From contig JAFWDV010000011.1 of the NCBI GenBank assembly GCA_017515985.1, positions 1 to 61,701 on the forward strand: DNA of 61,701 bases. Reading direction: 5' to 3'. The first letter of the stretch is position 1. Each line of letters begins with the position of its first letter. Under the pieces are notes generated by a model. It had not been told where the DNA came from, searched no databases, and saw only the letters and a list, made by a program, of their open reading frames with translations. Below, piece by piece: positions 52,701-60,932 of this stretch. This DNA is from Clostridia bacterium (lineage in GTDB: Bacteria; Bacillota; Clostridia; TANB77; CAG-508). The position numbers and the translations under genes were made by a program.

Positions 52701-54164
52701 TATTATTTTTACAATGAAACTAGTCTTAATGATATTAATTGGTCGGGTATATATAAAAATGGATATTGGACAGGAACAGCAGGTGAAGAAACTATAACTG
52801 AAAGCACTACTAGTATGAAGAAAATGTTGTATAATTGTTGGAACATTAGATATTTAGATATGGAATGGTTTAATAATTTAGCAATTAATAATAAGACTGA
52901 CATGGAAGGTATATTTGGTGATAATTACGATACACAAGAAGGAACTATGAGTGAACTCAGATTCATAAAAATAGGGGACAACTTTAAATTATTTGATACA
53001 TCAATATTGCCAGCAGGTAATTGGAAAAATCAACAGACAGACATTATAACGGATAGCTTTGACTTAAATGGAAAGATAACCGCTGGAACATATGAACGAA
53101 TTCAACCTGAGGGACAAATTGGATATGCTGTTCAGATATATGGAATTCAACAAGATGAAGATATAAATAATAATAAACTGGGCCTAACATTTGGACCTGC
53201 ACTTGGAGCAGATTATAGGAATAGCTATGTAACCCACACATATGAAGCTAATTCAAATGGAACATATAATGTGGTAATATTGACACATCAAGTAAAATCA
53301 GATGGAAGCGAAACTATAAATAGAGAGTACCTTGTTAATTCAAGTGGAAACAAAGTAACAAGGACTGAAGCTGAAAAGAATAAATACAATATAAATATTC
53401 ATAATATGACTTGGCAGCAAATTGCTGATTTATCAATATCTGACCCAACAGTGTTTAGAGACTGCATGTTATGTGGAGATACAAAAAAAGTTAAAATAGA
53501 TTTAAATGAAGAAATAGAACTTAATGTAACGCCAACATATGGAGACGGAGTTAGCGGTCTTCAAGCTGAGATAAAAGAAGAATATAAGATTTGGAATTAT
53601 GAAAGAAATAATGGAAAAAGCTATAATGGTTATGCAGGATCTAGAATAAGGGCAACATTAATAGGAGAAAATAGCGACACTAATTCTCGATTTGCTGGAA
53701 CAAATATTTTATCGGAGTCAACGTGTTTGTATAGTTGTTTTGATGCGGAATTAAAAAATGTCATAAAAGCAAAAAAGGTAAAATACTCAACTGGAAACGT
53801 TAATTCGTATAGCACTAATACTGTATATGACGATATATGGTTACTTTCTTGTAGGGAATTGTGCGGAACAGCCGAATATTCTGGGTATGCTACTGAGGGA
53901 ATAGGAAGTTCAGGGCAAGCATATAAAATTTTCACAGATACTCAGTCAAAATTTTATATGGGAAATTATGTCAACAGTACAAAAGATGGAAGAAAAATAT
54001 ATGTATATTACGGTATCAATAATCATATATGGTTAGGAGTATGGTTACGTTCAATTTATCTTCCATCAAACAATCAAACTTGCGCTCTTTCCCCTGAAGG
54101 AGATATGAGTGGAGGTTTTGCGAATAGTATTTCTGGAATAGCGCCAGGATTTTGCCTAAAATAA
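46728..54164 (+). CDS. giant SpaA/Cna-B surface adhesin with CUB-like and DUF6273-like domains
   Basis: 2478 aa, AAGGAGG site. Signal peptide (about 1-38), a Ser/Asp/Asn/Glu-rich linker (40-140) and a long adhesin-type region (about 190-1170). Then SpaA-like domains at about 1187-1288, 1292-1385, 1529-1615 and 1759-1860, interrupted by two CUB-like domains (about 1388-1511 and 1621-1745) that are almost identical. A Cna-B-like domain follows at about 1872, then a BspA/DUF285-like stretch (about 1990-2090; MLYNCWNIRYLDMEWF) and a DUF6273-like C-terminal domain (about 2268-2478; IWLLSCREL, SGIAPGFCLK). No LPXTG of its own. The plan suggests the tip or shaft adhesin of a pilus made with the next gene. 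Confidence 0.8.
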   Translation: MKGKHVKSENIIKKIVCMVVVFMMMTSNLMTPVTILASDLNESEIEQTSGINDGNNAGESVDTESSNSEIGDESSNEGCDSDSKEQSDTDEELNDQNSEDGNVVDNSESTQSNSNEKSNTDVSEENTTNQTDNSVAQENRLMLRNAALTNTSSANNETMPVTPKELDDAMKATTKEDIEELKQNDKYKTKNDEYEIRTFETQFLSGASKDENNNLVWTATNTTKGHEFTFRVNYALSGYGELPAGSVQITIPKQILRNRAGNLDDTYIMSLPTLQECEEEGEMAELIYKEDGDYLVIYNPQEVEAGLNGYFEISYATNSPTYNYKDYDTASTDLVKNGGTASDDFYAIIALNVEKSSDNPEKETLNNITEDKNVFINTTATLQSTQKRYPTINGSWNSSWMQTTPADSDDYYYLVWEISSYIDNTTQKYNFTLEDVVTDLTEGTSEGDYELVGYKLAGERYYSDKNTQTNQTASGYRYDYVLTRHKKSIYAGKTYKLKNTVTATVDPIDQVDEDTKQASSNTFNWDPHFDPPVGHFNLFKYGNNNWRKRFSYYWNYANYDLDKLQDYENTGVNELKGFKYFTETIGYAYPWTLKDGGSSENPLDYGYNNVNYETWDDTLYLEGDETPMNPADYHLEYFTYNVSNSDAEPDEFYKKFNTKSATYEDNENIIFYAKIESSDEQDENGWTIIGTYNLNTKALTPNAKYVAEMTTSKITFKEGVHATGWKFTTSNKHYYTCITVTPYFVLTNSDYVKGKVANKSSIKIENDVSTNITDHNNNVLLNKTDKAFDYARVTYYDSDITKTVASVSNKVTKKKYTITWKVNSWENATSGEGVAEYIKQDSGKFYDLIPLGGEIDTNTIQVQTEKGFLPENEYSYEVISDYKKSGRSMLIVTINAQADYYNVYYTTSHSWESMKDFGKNVLNPVAYETGNEKITHGNPDNGGNLSLLNKVLMNDLDKTTDDKKFIYTEQTYNINALTAAISGLHKKVKNSKEADYSYNTEVEPGEMYTYKLRFENTAINSAKNLVYFDSLENFKVIDTEAGTEKTSDWHGTLKSIDLTQLTQKGIDAKVYISTMENLDLESNNDLTDTSIWQLATEETDISTAKAIAIDMTKTTEGEDFVLASGDSVTAVLYMQAPEETSEEIERNQYTYNNVYMQNTLIDELDQTVDYFIHQDYTTVKYHVVTDVPMRKVNAQDENEGIKGITFRLKGTSIYGNEVDENITSPDDGYITFKSIEAGDYILQEYEGTPDWIEDHTEHTVKINMDKSVYIDDELVTKQTPFIITNEPRAHTDVTIYKKDLVNKNKAIEGAKFKLSGTSDYGNEILTYGVSGADGKVTFENIEKGKYDLIEVSTAEGYILNEANKEDFKVVVDENENVDILKKEGTKKIATVYAHTINFNDDGTKNSNSSYFGTDVNRTVKIEGAKSLHVELKYGSHTGWIAVYDGKTVPNNENYSQSVTGKLEGYAQNSLLYLEKEFDVEGDTAQFYFNTNNSTSGPYGYYAIITAYGDDFVSIYDNGNYAIYNEPLHSISFTKKDSIDKNRTIEGAKFKLEGTSDYGTDIQLYSTSNSEGIVTFYGLEKGRYTLVEELAANGYALNDVAYTVKVDELGNYDIGTVSYMDEIRYAHTINFDDEGNRNSNNYYFGTDVNRTVKIEGAKSLHVELKYGSHTGWIAVYDGRIVPNNENYGQSVSGKLEGYAQNGLNYYEKEFDVEGDTVQFYFNTNNNSNGPYGYYAVVTCKQENIESIYENGEFAIYNAPLANFYFEKRDQYNNTKIGGAKFKLYGSSDIGNLYNEIQTSVNGTGIVAFNNLEPGTYVLKEIEPANTSEVSYLPDNEARIIEVFDDGKVTLNDEVIWPLSERNDEPYIWYNTRYKGEITVTKKWNDNLNNDSRQEPRIYISTERGYEAYSTVYFRTADSTHSIIDYVTGGNVTSFKRNINLSEQQVLEKLGVTRLDNNYDKDNCKFKIYGWVEEETLYWWTNADKAILPSNLNYYFYNETSLNDINWSGIYKNGYWTGTAGEETITESTTSMKKMLYNCWNIRYLDMEWFNNLAINNKTDMEGIFGDNYDTQEGTMSELRFIKIGDNFKLFDTSILPAGNWKNQQTDIITDSFDLNGKITAGTYERIQPEGQIGYAVQIYGIQQDEDINNNKLGLTFGPALGADYRNSYVTHTYEANSNGTYNVVILTHQVKSDGSETINREYLVNSSGNKVTRTEAEKNKYNINIHNMTWQQIADLSISDPTVFRDCMLCGDTKKVKIDLNEEIELNVTPTYGDGVSGLQAEIKEEYKIWNYERNNGKSYNGYAGSRIRATLIGENSDTNSRFAGTNILSESTCLYSCFDAELKNVIKAKKVKYSTGNVNSYSTNTVYDDIWLLSCRELCGTAEYSGYATEGIGSSGQAYKIFTDTQSKFYMGNYVNSTKDGRKIYVYYGINNHIWLGVWLRSIYLPSNNQTCALSPEGDMSGGFANSISGIAPGFCLK
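50901..51240 (+). repeat. CUB-like module, copy 1 (DNA-level duplication)
   Basis: Matches 51597-51936 over 340 bases with mostly third-position changes, a constant 696-base offset. Part of a SpaA plus CUB-like tandem unit within the adhesin gene. Confidence 0.85.
51597..51936 (+). repeat. CUB-like module, copy 2 (DNA-level duplication)
   Basis: Second copy of the 696-base unit. The near-identity of the CUB-like parts, compared with the more divergent SpaA parts, points to a recent duplication or gene conversion. Confidence 0.85.
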
Positions 54165-54217
54165 CATTTATAACAAAGACATATAGAATGATTAAAAGTA
54201 ACGGAGGAGAAAACCAT

Positions 54218-56701
54218 ATGAAGAAAAGAAACCTAATGTATAGTATAATAGCAATTTTCGTATTAATAGTAGCTATAGTTGTTGGCATATTGGTAAATAA
54301 AAAATATGTTAAGTTTTCTAGCATATCTGGCAAGACGCAAACTGCATTAGATGGTAGCGAAACAGCTGGAAGTGATAATAGTGAAAATTATACATATAAT
54401 ACATTTGGTGATGACTCTGCGAACTATGTAGATGGCGATATAAACGGTGAAAAGTCTCACTGGGTTAAAAATGGTGACACTTGGACATATACTTTCTATG
54501 TAGATGATCCAAATGCTCAGTGGTACATTTGGGAAGATTCGGAAACATTAATGGATGGTTACACAGGAGATTATACTGAAAGCAATGTTGGAACATTATT
54601 TACGGAAGAGACGTTAACTGAATTCACACCAGATGATAGTAAAATGGATAGTAAAGAAGTTGATGGTAAAACAGTATATACATGGCTAGACAACGAAAAT
54701 GCATATAAAGTAATTGATAACGGAGATGGTACATACAAAAAAGTTACAACAAAACTTTCATTTACAATTACAAATACACAAGATGGAGTAGAAGAAAAAG
54801 CTATTGAAAAAGGAAGCTTAACTATCAACAAGGTAGTAAAAGATAGCGATGGAAATGAGTTAACCGAAAATGATGATGCAACTAACTTCCAATTCACAAT
54901 TACATTATCAGCGGGTACAGCAGATAGCGGACTTATTGAAGGAACAAAAATATTTGGAAATGTAGTATTTAAAAACAAAGTAGCCAAAGTAGCATTAAAG
55001 GCTGGTGGTTCAGTTACAATTTCAGATTTACCAGCTGGGGTTTCATATAGTATAACGGAAAACAAAGTTGCGGGTTACACAACAAGCTACGATTCAAATA
55101 GTGGAAGCATAAGCAAAGATACAGAATCAACATCAACATTCACAAACAAAAAAATAGCAACTCCAGGTAGTTCAGAAGGTGGCTCAGGTGGTGGGTCTGA
55201 ACCACAAGATGATCCAAATCAACAATATGTAGACATCACAATAAAAAAAGCAGTGACAGGAAATAACGAAGTTAATGAAGAATATACAATAGAGGTAGAG
55301 CTAAATAATCTAACAGCAAACAAAACATATCAATTATCGAATGATACAAGTTTTAAATCTGATGGCGAAGGTTCAGCAAATGTATCAGTAAAATTATCAA
55401 ACAACCAGTCAATAACACTAAAAGACATACCAGTAGGAGCAAAATACAAAGCATTCGAATATGCAGGAGACTACGTTTCATCTTATGTTATAACAGATAG
55501 CAGTAATATTGGTTCAATAGCAAACACGTCAAATAGAAATTCAAAAGCAAATACTAGCTTAGCAACAGCAACAGAAACAGCAGATGAAGGTGAAAATGTA
55601 ACAATAACATTCACAAATAAAAAGACAGTAACACAAAACTTAAAACTAGCAAAAACAGTAACAGATAATAATGATACAAATACCTATATGTTTGACATAG
55701 AATTTGCAAATATGGAAGAAAATTCATCATTTAACTCGACAGCAGGAAAAGTAATAGCAGACCAAAATGGAAAAGCAGAGCTTTCAGTATACTTAGCTGG
55801 TGGAGAAGAAGTAGAGTTTTACGATGTTCCAGTTGGAACAACATACAGGGTAAAAGAGCTAGCATCAAGCGCAATTGCAAGCTACACAGTAGTTGACAAC
55901 AATGGTGGAAATAAAATAGCAAAAGCATCTGATTGCAACACTACATCAAGAAAAGCATTAAGTACTGAAATTGAAACAGTAAATCAAGGCGAAGATGTTA
56001 CAGTAACATTCATAAACGATACTGTAAATTTAACCGAAGAAGAATCAGCACAAGATAGTATACAAGTAAGCCTTGGAGTTACAAAAACAGTAGTAAATAG
56101 CGATAATGAAACTGTTGAAGATTGTGAAGATACATTTGCATTTGAATTGACAGCAAATGATGAAAGCTATCCAATGCCTGAAGGTATTAATAGAAAAAGT
56201 GTTACGATAGATGGAAACGGAACAGCAAGTTTTGGAACAATTACATTTACTAAAACGGGAACATACACATATACAGTAACAGAAGTAGCAGGTAATTCAA
56301 ATGACTATACATATGATACTGCAAAATATACAATTGTATATGAGGTAATAAATCCAGAAGGATTGCTAGAAGTAACAAAAACAGTTAAGAAAAATGGATT
56401 TAATTCAGATGTAATTGCATTTACAAATAAAACAGATAAATATGAAAAAGACGAACCAGGTAATTCAGATGAGCCAGAAAATCCAGACAAGCCATCAAGT
56501 TCTGATGAGGAAGAAAAAGATGAAGAAAACCCAAACAAGGTAACAAAGGATAACGATGGAAGTGCTACAGAAAAAATAGTAAAGGTTATAACACAAGGTG
56601 TTTTACCAAAAACAGGTGATTTTGTAGTTGTATATGCTGTTCTAGCAATAATTGCTATAGCAGGAATTGCATTTATAATAATTAAAAAGAATAAAAAATA
56701 A
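54218..56701 (+). CDS. LPXTG-anchored pilin-like surface protein
   Basis: 827 aa from the ATG at 54218, which has GGAGGAG 8 bases upstream. Membrane-spanning signal (about 8-28), an N-terminal domain, then Ig-like repeats in which SITENK or similar precedes GYTTS (about 205-330, 345-470 and 475-600; DUF7601 type). A streptococcal-pilin-like isopeptide domain follows (about 616-735; FAFELTANDESYPMPEG, TYTVTEVAGN). A Pro/Asp/Glu spacer precedes LPKTG at 796-800, a membrane helix and a KKNKK tail. Sortase should link it to the wall or polymerize it. No sortase gene is in the window. Confidence 0.87.
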   Translation: MKKRNLMYSIIAIFVLIVAIVVGILVNKKYVKFSSISGKTQTALDGSETAGSDNSENYTYNTFGDDSANYVDGDINGEKSHWVKNGDTWTYTFYVDDPNAQWYIWEDSETLMDGYTGDYTESNVGTLFTEETLTEFTPDDSKMDSKEVDGKTVYTWLDNENAYKVIDNGDGTYKKVTTKLSFTITNTQDGVEEKAIEKGSLTINKVVKDSDGNELTENDDATNFQFTITLSAGTADSGLIEGTKIFGNVVFKNKVAKVALKAGGSVTISDLPAGVSYSITENKVAGYTTSYDSNSGSISKDTESTSTFTNKKIATPGSSEGGSGGGSEPQDDPNQQYVDITIKKAVTGNNEVNEEYTIEVELNNLTANKTYQLSNDTSFKSDGEGSANVSVKLSNNQSITLKDIPVGAKYKAFEYAGDYVSSYVITDSSNIGSIANTSNRNSKANTSLATATETADEGENVTITFTNKKTVTQNLKLAKTVTDNNDTNTYMFDIEFANMEENSSFNSTAGKVIADQNGKAELSVYLAGGEEVEFYDVPVGTTYRVKELASSAIASYTVVDNNGGNKIAKASDCNTTSRKALSTEIETVNQGEDVTVTFINDTVNLTEEESAQDSIQVSLGVTKTVVNSDNETVEDCEDTFAFELTANDESYPMPEGINRKSVTIDGNGTASFGTITFTKTGTYTYTVTEVAGNSNDYTYDTAKYTIVYEVINPEGLLEVTKTVKKNGFNSDVIAFTNKTDKYEKDEPGNSDEPENPDKPSSSDEEEKDEENPNKVTKDNDGSATEKIVKVITQGVLPKTGDFVVVYAVLAIIAIAGIAFIIIKKNKK

Positions 56702-56732
56702 AATAGGGGCAGAGTTGCCTCTATTTTATTTG
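56700..56732 (+). terminator. intrinsic terminator of the surface operon
   Basis: AAATAGGGGCA pairs (one wobble) with TGCCTCTATTT around a short loop, then TATTTG. Confidence 0.8.
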
Positions 56733-56792
56733 TCAATAATGGAAGAATGATATAGGAATAAGCTCTGCCATTACTCTGTCACTGCTCTGCCA

Positions 56793-57602
56793 TTATTCAG
56801 TAATTTTATATTTTTTATTAGGATCGTTTTCACCATTTCCAGCTGTTTCAATAGTATTGTTATCTAATAATTTTTTTAAAATTCTCCTGACAGTTCTATC
56901 AGCAATATTAGTTTCTTCAATTATTTCCTTTGCACCTATTAAAACATTTCTTTTTATGCATTCAATTATTTTGGTTTCATTCTCAGAAAGTAATAATTGT
57001 GATTTATCTTTCATTTCCTTTGAATTCATCAATTCATCTATTGTATCATTGATAATTTTTAGCATAAATTCTATAAATTCTGTTGATTCTCCAGCATTAT
57101 TACAGTTTTGGATAACTCTATAATATTCTTCTTGATTTTTTCTTATCATACTTTCAATAGGTAAGTAGGTAAATGCTTTTTCCCAATGTGAAAGGATTGC
57201 GGTTTGCCATAATCTTGCAGTTCTACCATTTCCATCATGAAATGGGTGTATAAAAACAAATTCATAATGGAATATTGAAGATAAAATAAGCGGGTTAATT
57301 TTATCTTTAACTTCGTTCATCCAATGAAACAAATTATCCATTAAGCTAGGTACTAATTTGTGTGGTGGAGCCATAAATATTTGTACATCTCCATCAAAAA
57401 CACCTTCGCCGTGATTTCTAAATTTTCCTGCATCTTTTTCAATTAAAAATGTTAATATTCCGTGTATTTTCTTTAAATCTTCTACTGAATAAGGATTTAC
57501 TTTATCAATTTGTTCATAAGCTTCATAAGCATTTTTAACTTCTTGTATGTCTTTTTGCTCTCCGATTACAGGTTTTCCATTTATTACATCTTCTACTTGG
57601 AA
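56793..57602 (-). pseudogene. Fic-family protein, 5'-truncated
   Basis: The Fic AMPylation motif HPFHDGNGRTAR is intact (about 57221-57256), followed by a winged-helix C-terminal region. The reading frame stays open upstream of the first ATG (57374) to about 57632 and there encodes more Fic sequence ([28 protein letters not shown]), but no start codon. The N-terminal part, where the inhibitory helix usually lies, is replaced at about 57600 by the oppositely oriented integrase. The gene was therefore cut by recombination; a shortened product from 57374 would lack part of the Fic fold. Confidence 0.75.
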
Positions 57603-58305
57603 TAATGATATAAGAGAAGAATATGTACTAATTCAGTATATGAATGCACATTACACACAGTATAACAATATGCTTTTATTAGCACTATATACAGGAATGA
57701 GAATTGGGGAGGTTTTAGCATTAACAATTGATGACTTTGATTTTGATGAGGGTTATGGAACAATTAGTGTAAATAAAACTCTAACTAAAAACAAGAGCGG
57801 AAAGGTAATAATTGGAGATGTTACTAAAACGAAAAAGGGAAAAAGAAATTTACACTTGGATAAAGTTTCAAAAGAGGTGGCATTGAAGGCAATTGAAGAA
57901 ATGACTCCAAATAAAAGAAATCTTATATTCCTTCGTAAAGATGGAAATTTGTATCATGATAGTCAAGTAAATAGTGCATTTAAAAGAATTTGCAAAAATG
58001 CAGAAATAAAGGTAATCATGACAAAACACAAGAAAGTGTCTAAGTCGAAAGGTATTCACTATGTTAATCAAACATCCAGCGAAGCACATACTCACATGTT
58101 AAGGCACACCTTTGCAACTAGATGTATTGAGGCAGGAATGGATTTAGCAACACTGCAAAAAGTTCTAGGACACGCTAATATTCAAACTACAATAAATATA
58201 TACGGAGATATATTTGATTATCACCAAAAGAATCAAATGGACAAGTACACAGAATATATGGAAAAGATGAATAAAAAATATGAAAAGCTAATTGAAAATA
58301 AATAG
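57600..58305 (+). pseudogene. tyrosine integrase, 5'-truncated
   Basis: The catalytic domain of a phage/ICE-type tyrosine recombinase is complete: Arg in TGMRIGE, HMLRHTF with the second Arg, LGHANIQTT and the Tyr nucleophile in INIYGD. The N-terminal arm-binding and core-binding domains are missing. The open frame begins upstream in sequence that is really antisense fic (57547-57600), so its first residues are not integrase. It ends 121 bases before the second copy of the tRNA-Leu end, the normal place for an integrase. Confidence 0.78.
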
Positions 58306-58426
58306 ATAACAGAGCAGAACAATAATAAATAATTTGATAGAAAATTAGTTCCCGACAATGTCGGGACAAAAATGAGAAATTTGATAACTACCGAAATAAA
58401 AGGGAAAGATGGCAAAATAAAAAAGC

Positions 58427-58438
58427 CCATCTGCACCA
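58427..58438 (+). repeat. attachment site (attR-like)
   Basis: CCATCTGCACCA, identical to the last 12 bases of tRNA-Leu at 45600-45611, in the same orientation and not part of any tRNA here. Confidence 0.7.
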
Positions 58439-58452
58439 CGCTGAAAATCAGC

Positions 58453-58498
58453 AAATCTTGTAATCATTGAATATCAATGATTATGAGATTTTTTTTAT
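58453..58498. terminator. intrinsic terminator beyond the island end
   Basis: TAATCATTGA pairs with TCAATGATTA, extended by AAATCT/AGATTT, and ends in a T-run. Confidence 0.85.
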
Positions 58499-58745
58499 TT
58501 ATCAAAATATAATCTATTTTATTCTCTAGCATCATTTTTTCAATAAAAATATATAAATTATGTTAAATAAAGTTAAAAAAAGTTAAATTATTATCGGAAT
58601 TATAAAGGGATTTTATCTAAATAGATTTCATTTCTATATGATTTTATCTATTCTACTCCAGTAAAATATTATAAATAGTATAATAAAATTGTGCTATTAG
58701 TATGCCATTTTATTTTTACTCATATATGAAAGAGGTGATTAATTT

Positions 58746-58922
58746 ATGAAGCTTGAAGAAGAATTGATAAAACTAGATGAAGAAGATTTATTCGGAAAAC
58801 AAAAATCTGTAAGTACGGAGCAAAGCGATTTATTAAAAAATCTAGCATATATTGGAAATATGCTAGATAATTTTACGGGTGATATTTTAATTATTCTGCT
58901 TTATAATTTAAAGCAGAGGTGA
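58746..58922 (+). CDS. small hypothetical protein
   Basis: 58 aa, acidic N-terminal half and a short hydrophobic C-terminal helix (GDILIILLYNL). A good AGAGGTGA site precedes the ATG by 8 bases, and the stop overlaps the following ribosome site, so it is very probably real and coupled to the next gene. Family unknown. Confidence 0.6.
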   Translation: MKLEEELIKLDEEDLFGKQKSVSTEQSDLLKNLAYIGNMLDNFTGDILIILLYNLKQR

Positions 58923-58927
58923 TGAAA

Positions 58928-59212
58928 ATGTGTATAGATAAAGATATTAACTATACAAACAAAGAAAAAATATTAGAGCTATTTAATTTTTATGAAGAGG
59001 AAATATATACAAATACTGATGAAAACAGAAAATTGATGAAAGATATTCTCAATATAGAAAAATCATTTTATGATAGTTTAACAGATAATCAAAAGAAGCA
59101 ATTTGAAGATCTAATGGATTTGAAAGGTTTAAATGTAGGTGTTACAGATGGAAGAATTTTTACATTTGCATTTAGCTTGGCAGTAAGATTAATCTTAGAA
59201 AGCAAGATTTAA
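58928..59212 (+). CDS. small hypothetical protein of a mobile-element-associated type
   Basis: 94 aa, helical, acidic. AGAGG 8 bases upstream favours the ATG at 58928, though ATG at 58922 and GTG at 58919 are also in frame. The C-terminal SLTDNQKKQFEDLMDL and FTFAFSLAVRLILE are reminiscent of small proteins (DUF6809-like) common in Clostridia plasmids and phages; the match is by eye. Function unknown. Confidence 0.55.
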   Translation: MCIDKDINYTNKEKILELFNFYEEEIYTNTDENRKLMKDILNIEKSFYDSLTDNQKKQFEDLMDLKGLNVGVTDGRIFTFAFSLAVRLILESKI

Positions 59213-59375
59213 GATATATGTTTGCTTGGTAGAAAGAATAAAAATATTATTCTTAAAAAAATCTTTTTGCTAGTATACTAATATATTCAATATTTTATTC
59301 TAAAAATATTGCAAGGTTAAAATTCTTATAGTATATTATAAAAGTATTATTGGATAAAATATTGGAGGTAATATT

Positions 59376-60014
59376 ATGGATTATGATTATAGTAATAAAG
59401 GCGATGTAATAAGTGCTATATCATCAGCAAGAACACCTGAAGAAATAAAAGAAATAATGGAAAAAACATCTGACGAAGTAAAAAATGATCCGGATTTATA
59501 TTTGCAATTAGAGAGAAAAGGATTGCACATATATGCATACAGATATATGGGAGAAAAATTAAAAAACGATGAAAAATTTATTCTAGAAATGGTTGATGAA
59601 CGCATTCCTTGGGCAAGCGAAGAATTAAAGAAAAATAAAGATTTTATGAAAAAAGCATTACGAAGAGCTATACGTCCACGATGTGTTGTTTCAAATGCAA
59701 GTTCTCAGTTGAAAAGCGATAAATCATTTATATTAGATGCATTAGCAAATGATGACGAAGGTTATCTCGTTCTTGACGCAGATATAGAAATACAAAAAGA
59801 TCCAGATATTCAAGCTGTCGTTTTAACAAAATATGAGCCTGAACAAACATTACAATATATTAAAAATAATATAGCAGAAATAGAAGAACAAGCTCAAAGG
59901 AAAAAGACTCCTCTACAACAAAGAGATGATGAATTATCTTCATTAGAAGCAGAAGCAGAAGCATTGATAGATAAACAAGCTGAAAAAGAAGGACAAGATA
60001 TAGGAGAAGAATAA
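59376..60014 (+). CDS. DUF4116-like repeat protein
   Basis: 212 aa. Short helical repeats (LKNDEKFILEMVDERIPWAS, LKKNKDFMKKALRRAIRPRC, LKSDKSFILDALANDDEGYL) follow the DUF4116 pattern of about 45-residue units. The C-terminal 45 residues are a Glu/Gln/Ala-rich tail. GGAGG site. No signal or membrane segment. DUF4116 proteins have no known function. It forms a pair with the next gene (2-base gap). Confidence 0.6.
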   Translation: MDYDYSNKGDVISAISSARTPEEIKEIMEKTSDEVKNDPDLYLQLERKGLHIYAYRYMGEKLKNDEKFILEMVDERIPWASEELKKNKDFMKKALRRAIRPRCVVSNASSQLKSDKSFILDALANDDEGYLVLDADIEIQKDPDIQAVVLTKYEPEQTLQYIKNNIAEIEEQAQRKKTPLQQRDDELSSLEAEAEALIDKQAEKEGQDIGEE

Positions 60015-60016
60015 TT

Positions 60017-60409
60017 ATGAAGGAAAATACAGATGAAAAATCATTATTAAAAGTAAATGAAAATAGTATATTTTATAAAATAAAACAATTCTTTAAAAAT
60101 TTATTCCATAAAAATGAACCTGCTGTTAATGATATTCCAGCAGAAGCAAATATTGTTATTAAACCAGATGAAGATAAAAAAAATACATTTATGGAAGAGA
60201 TTAAGAAGATTGAAGATGAAGAAACTTTACTTTTAAAACTTCAAAAGAAATATCGTTCTGGAGAAATTAAAGAAGAAGATTTAACATCAGAGCAAGTTAA
60301 TTCTCTATGTAAATTATATGATAAACAAATAGCTAATTTAAGAAAATCTAATGAGATTAGAAAACAAAAACTATTAGAATATAGAAGAAGATTACAAACA
60401 GATAATTAG
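60017..60409 (+). CDS. small hypothetical protein with coiled coil
   Basis: 130 aa, no signal. A basic amphipathic segment (IKQFFKNLFHK) near the N-terminus, a Lys/Glu-rich helix and a coiled-coil-like C-terminus. Starts 2 bases after the previous stop. The AGGAGA site lies inside the previous gene. Unknown family. Confidence 0.55.
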   Translation: MKENTDEKSLLKVNENSIFYKIKQFFKNLFHKNEPAVNDIPAEANIVIKPDEDKKNTFMEEIKKIEDEETLLLKLQKKYRSGEIKEEDLTSEQVNSLCKLYDKQIANLRKSNEIRKQKLLEYRRRLQTDN

Positions 60410-60674
60410 AGATAAAAATATCTTAATGTTGCATACTTATAGATTAAATAATAAAAATTTTAGAGTTAGGAAAATATCCTAGCTCTTTTTTTGATGCTTA
60501 AAATGATGAAAAATATGGTACTTCAGATGATGAAATTTAAAAATATAAAAAATTGAAATCTCCTCAGTAAAATAATATTGAATAAAGAATTTTAAGAGTT
60601 ATTTAAAGATATTAAATAGAGTTTATCATTTCTTAGAAATTAAGTTGTTATAAAGAAGAGGAGGTGTAAAAAAG

Positions 60675-60839
60675 ATGAAGTATGATGTAGAAATTATCTG
60701 GTTAAATAATCTTCAAAAATTGGTTAAGAAGAAAAGTAAAGAGTATAAGGAAATTGAGAAGATTAAAGAGTCTTTTAAAGTTGTTAGAGATTTTTATAGT
60801 GCTATTGAAAAATTAGAAAATGCTGGAAACGAAAACTAA
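60675..60839 (+). CDS. small hypothetical helical protein
   Basis: 54 aa with a strong GAGGAGGTG ribosome site and an immediately following terminator. Composition is typical of a small soluble helical protein (Lys/Glu-rich, with VRDFYSAIEKLENAGN at the end). No family assigned. Confidence 0.55.
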   Translation: MKYDVEIIWLNNLQKLVKKKSKEYKEIEKIKESFKVVRDFYSAIEKLENAGNEN

Positions 60840-60860
60840 AATAGTCCAACGGACTATTTT
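60839..60860 (+). terminator. intrinsic terminator
   Basis: AAATAGTCC pairs with GGACTATTT around a 3-base loop, overlapping the stop codon of the small gene. Confidence 0.75.
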
Positions 60861-60932
60861 ACCGACTCGGCCTGTGGTGATTCTGACCATCACACCATAA
60901 GAGTATTAAGGGTTTTGCAGATTATGTAGTAA

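Larger units (their letters stand above)
45600..58438. mobile_element. tRNA-Leu-integrated genomic island (about 12.8 kb), decayed
   Basis: Bounded by the 12-base direct repeat of the tRNA-Leu 3' end. Inside, from left to right: a relaxase-tail-like ORF, a surface-protein operon (46.5-56.7 kb), a 5'-truncated fic gene and a 5'-truncated tyrosine integrase next to the right end. The integrase lacks its N-terminal part and no excisionase or replication gene is visible, so the island is probably no longer mobile by itself. The cargo is the surface operon. Confidence 0.65.
58306..58745. other. gene-free right end of the island
   Basis: Contains a short perfect palindrome CCCGACAATGTCGGG (58351-58365), the right attachment repeat (58427-58438), a terminator (58453-58498) and AT-rich sequence with TATAAT at 58679-58684 but no good -35. 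No gene seen. Confidence 0.6.

Noticed and set aside
57547..57600. First codons of the open frame leading into the integrase
   Set aside because: These bases are the antisense strand of fic; the chimera is an artefact of the junction.
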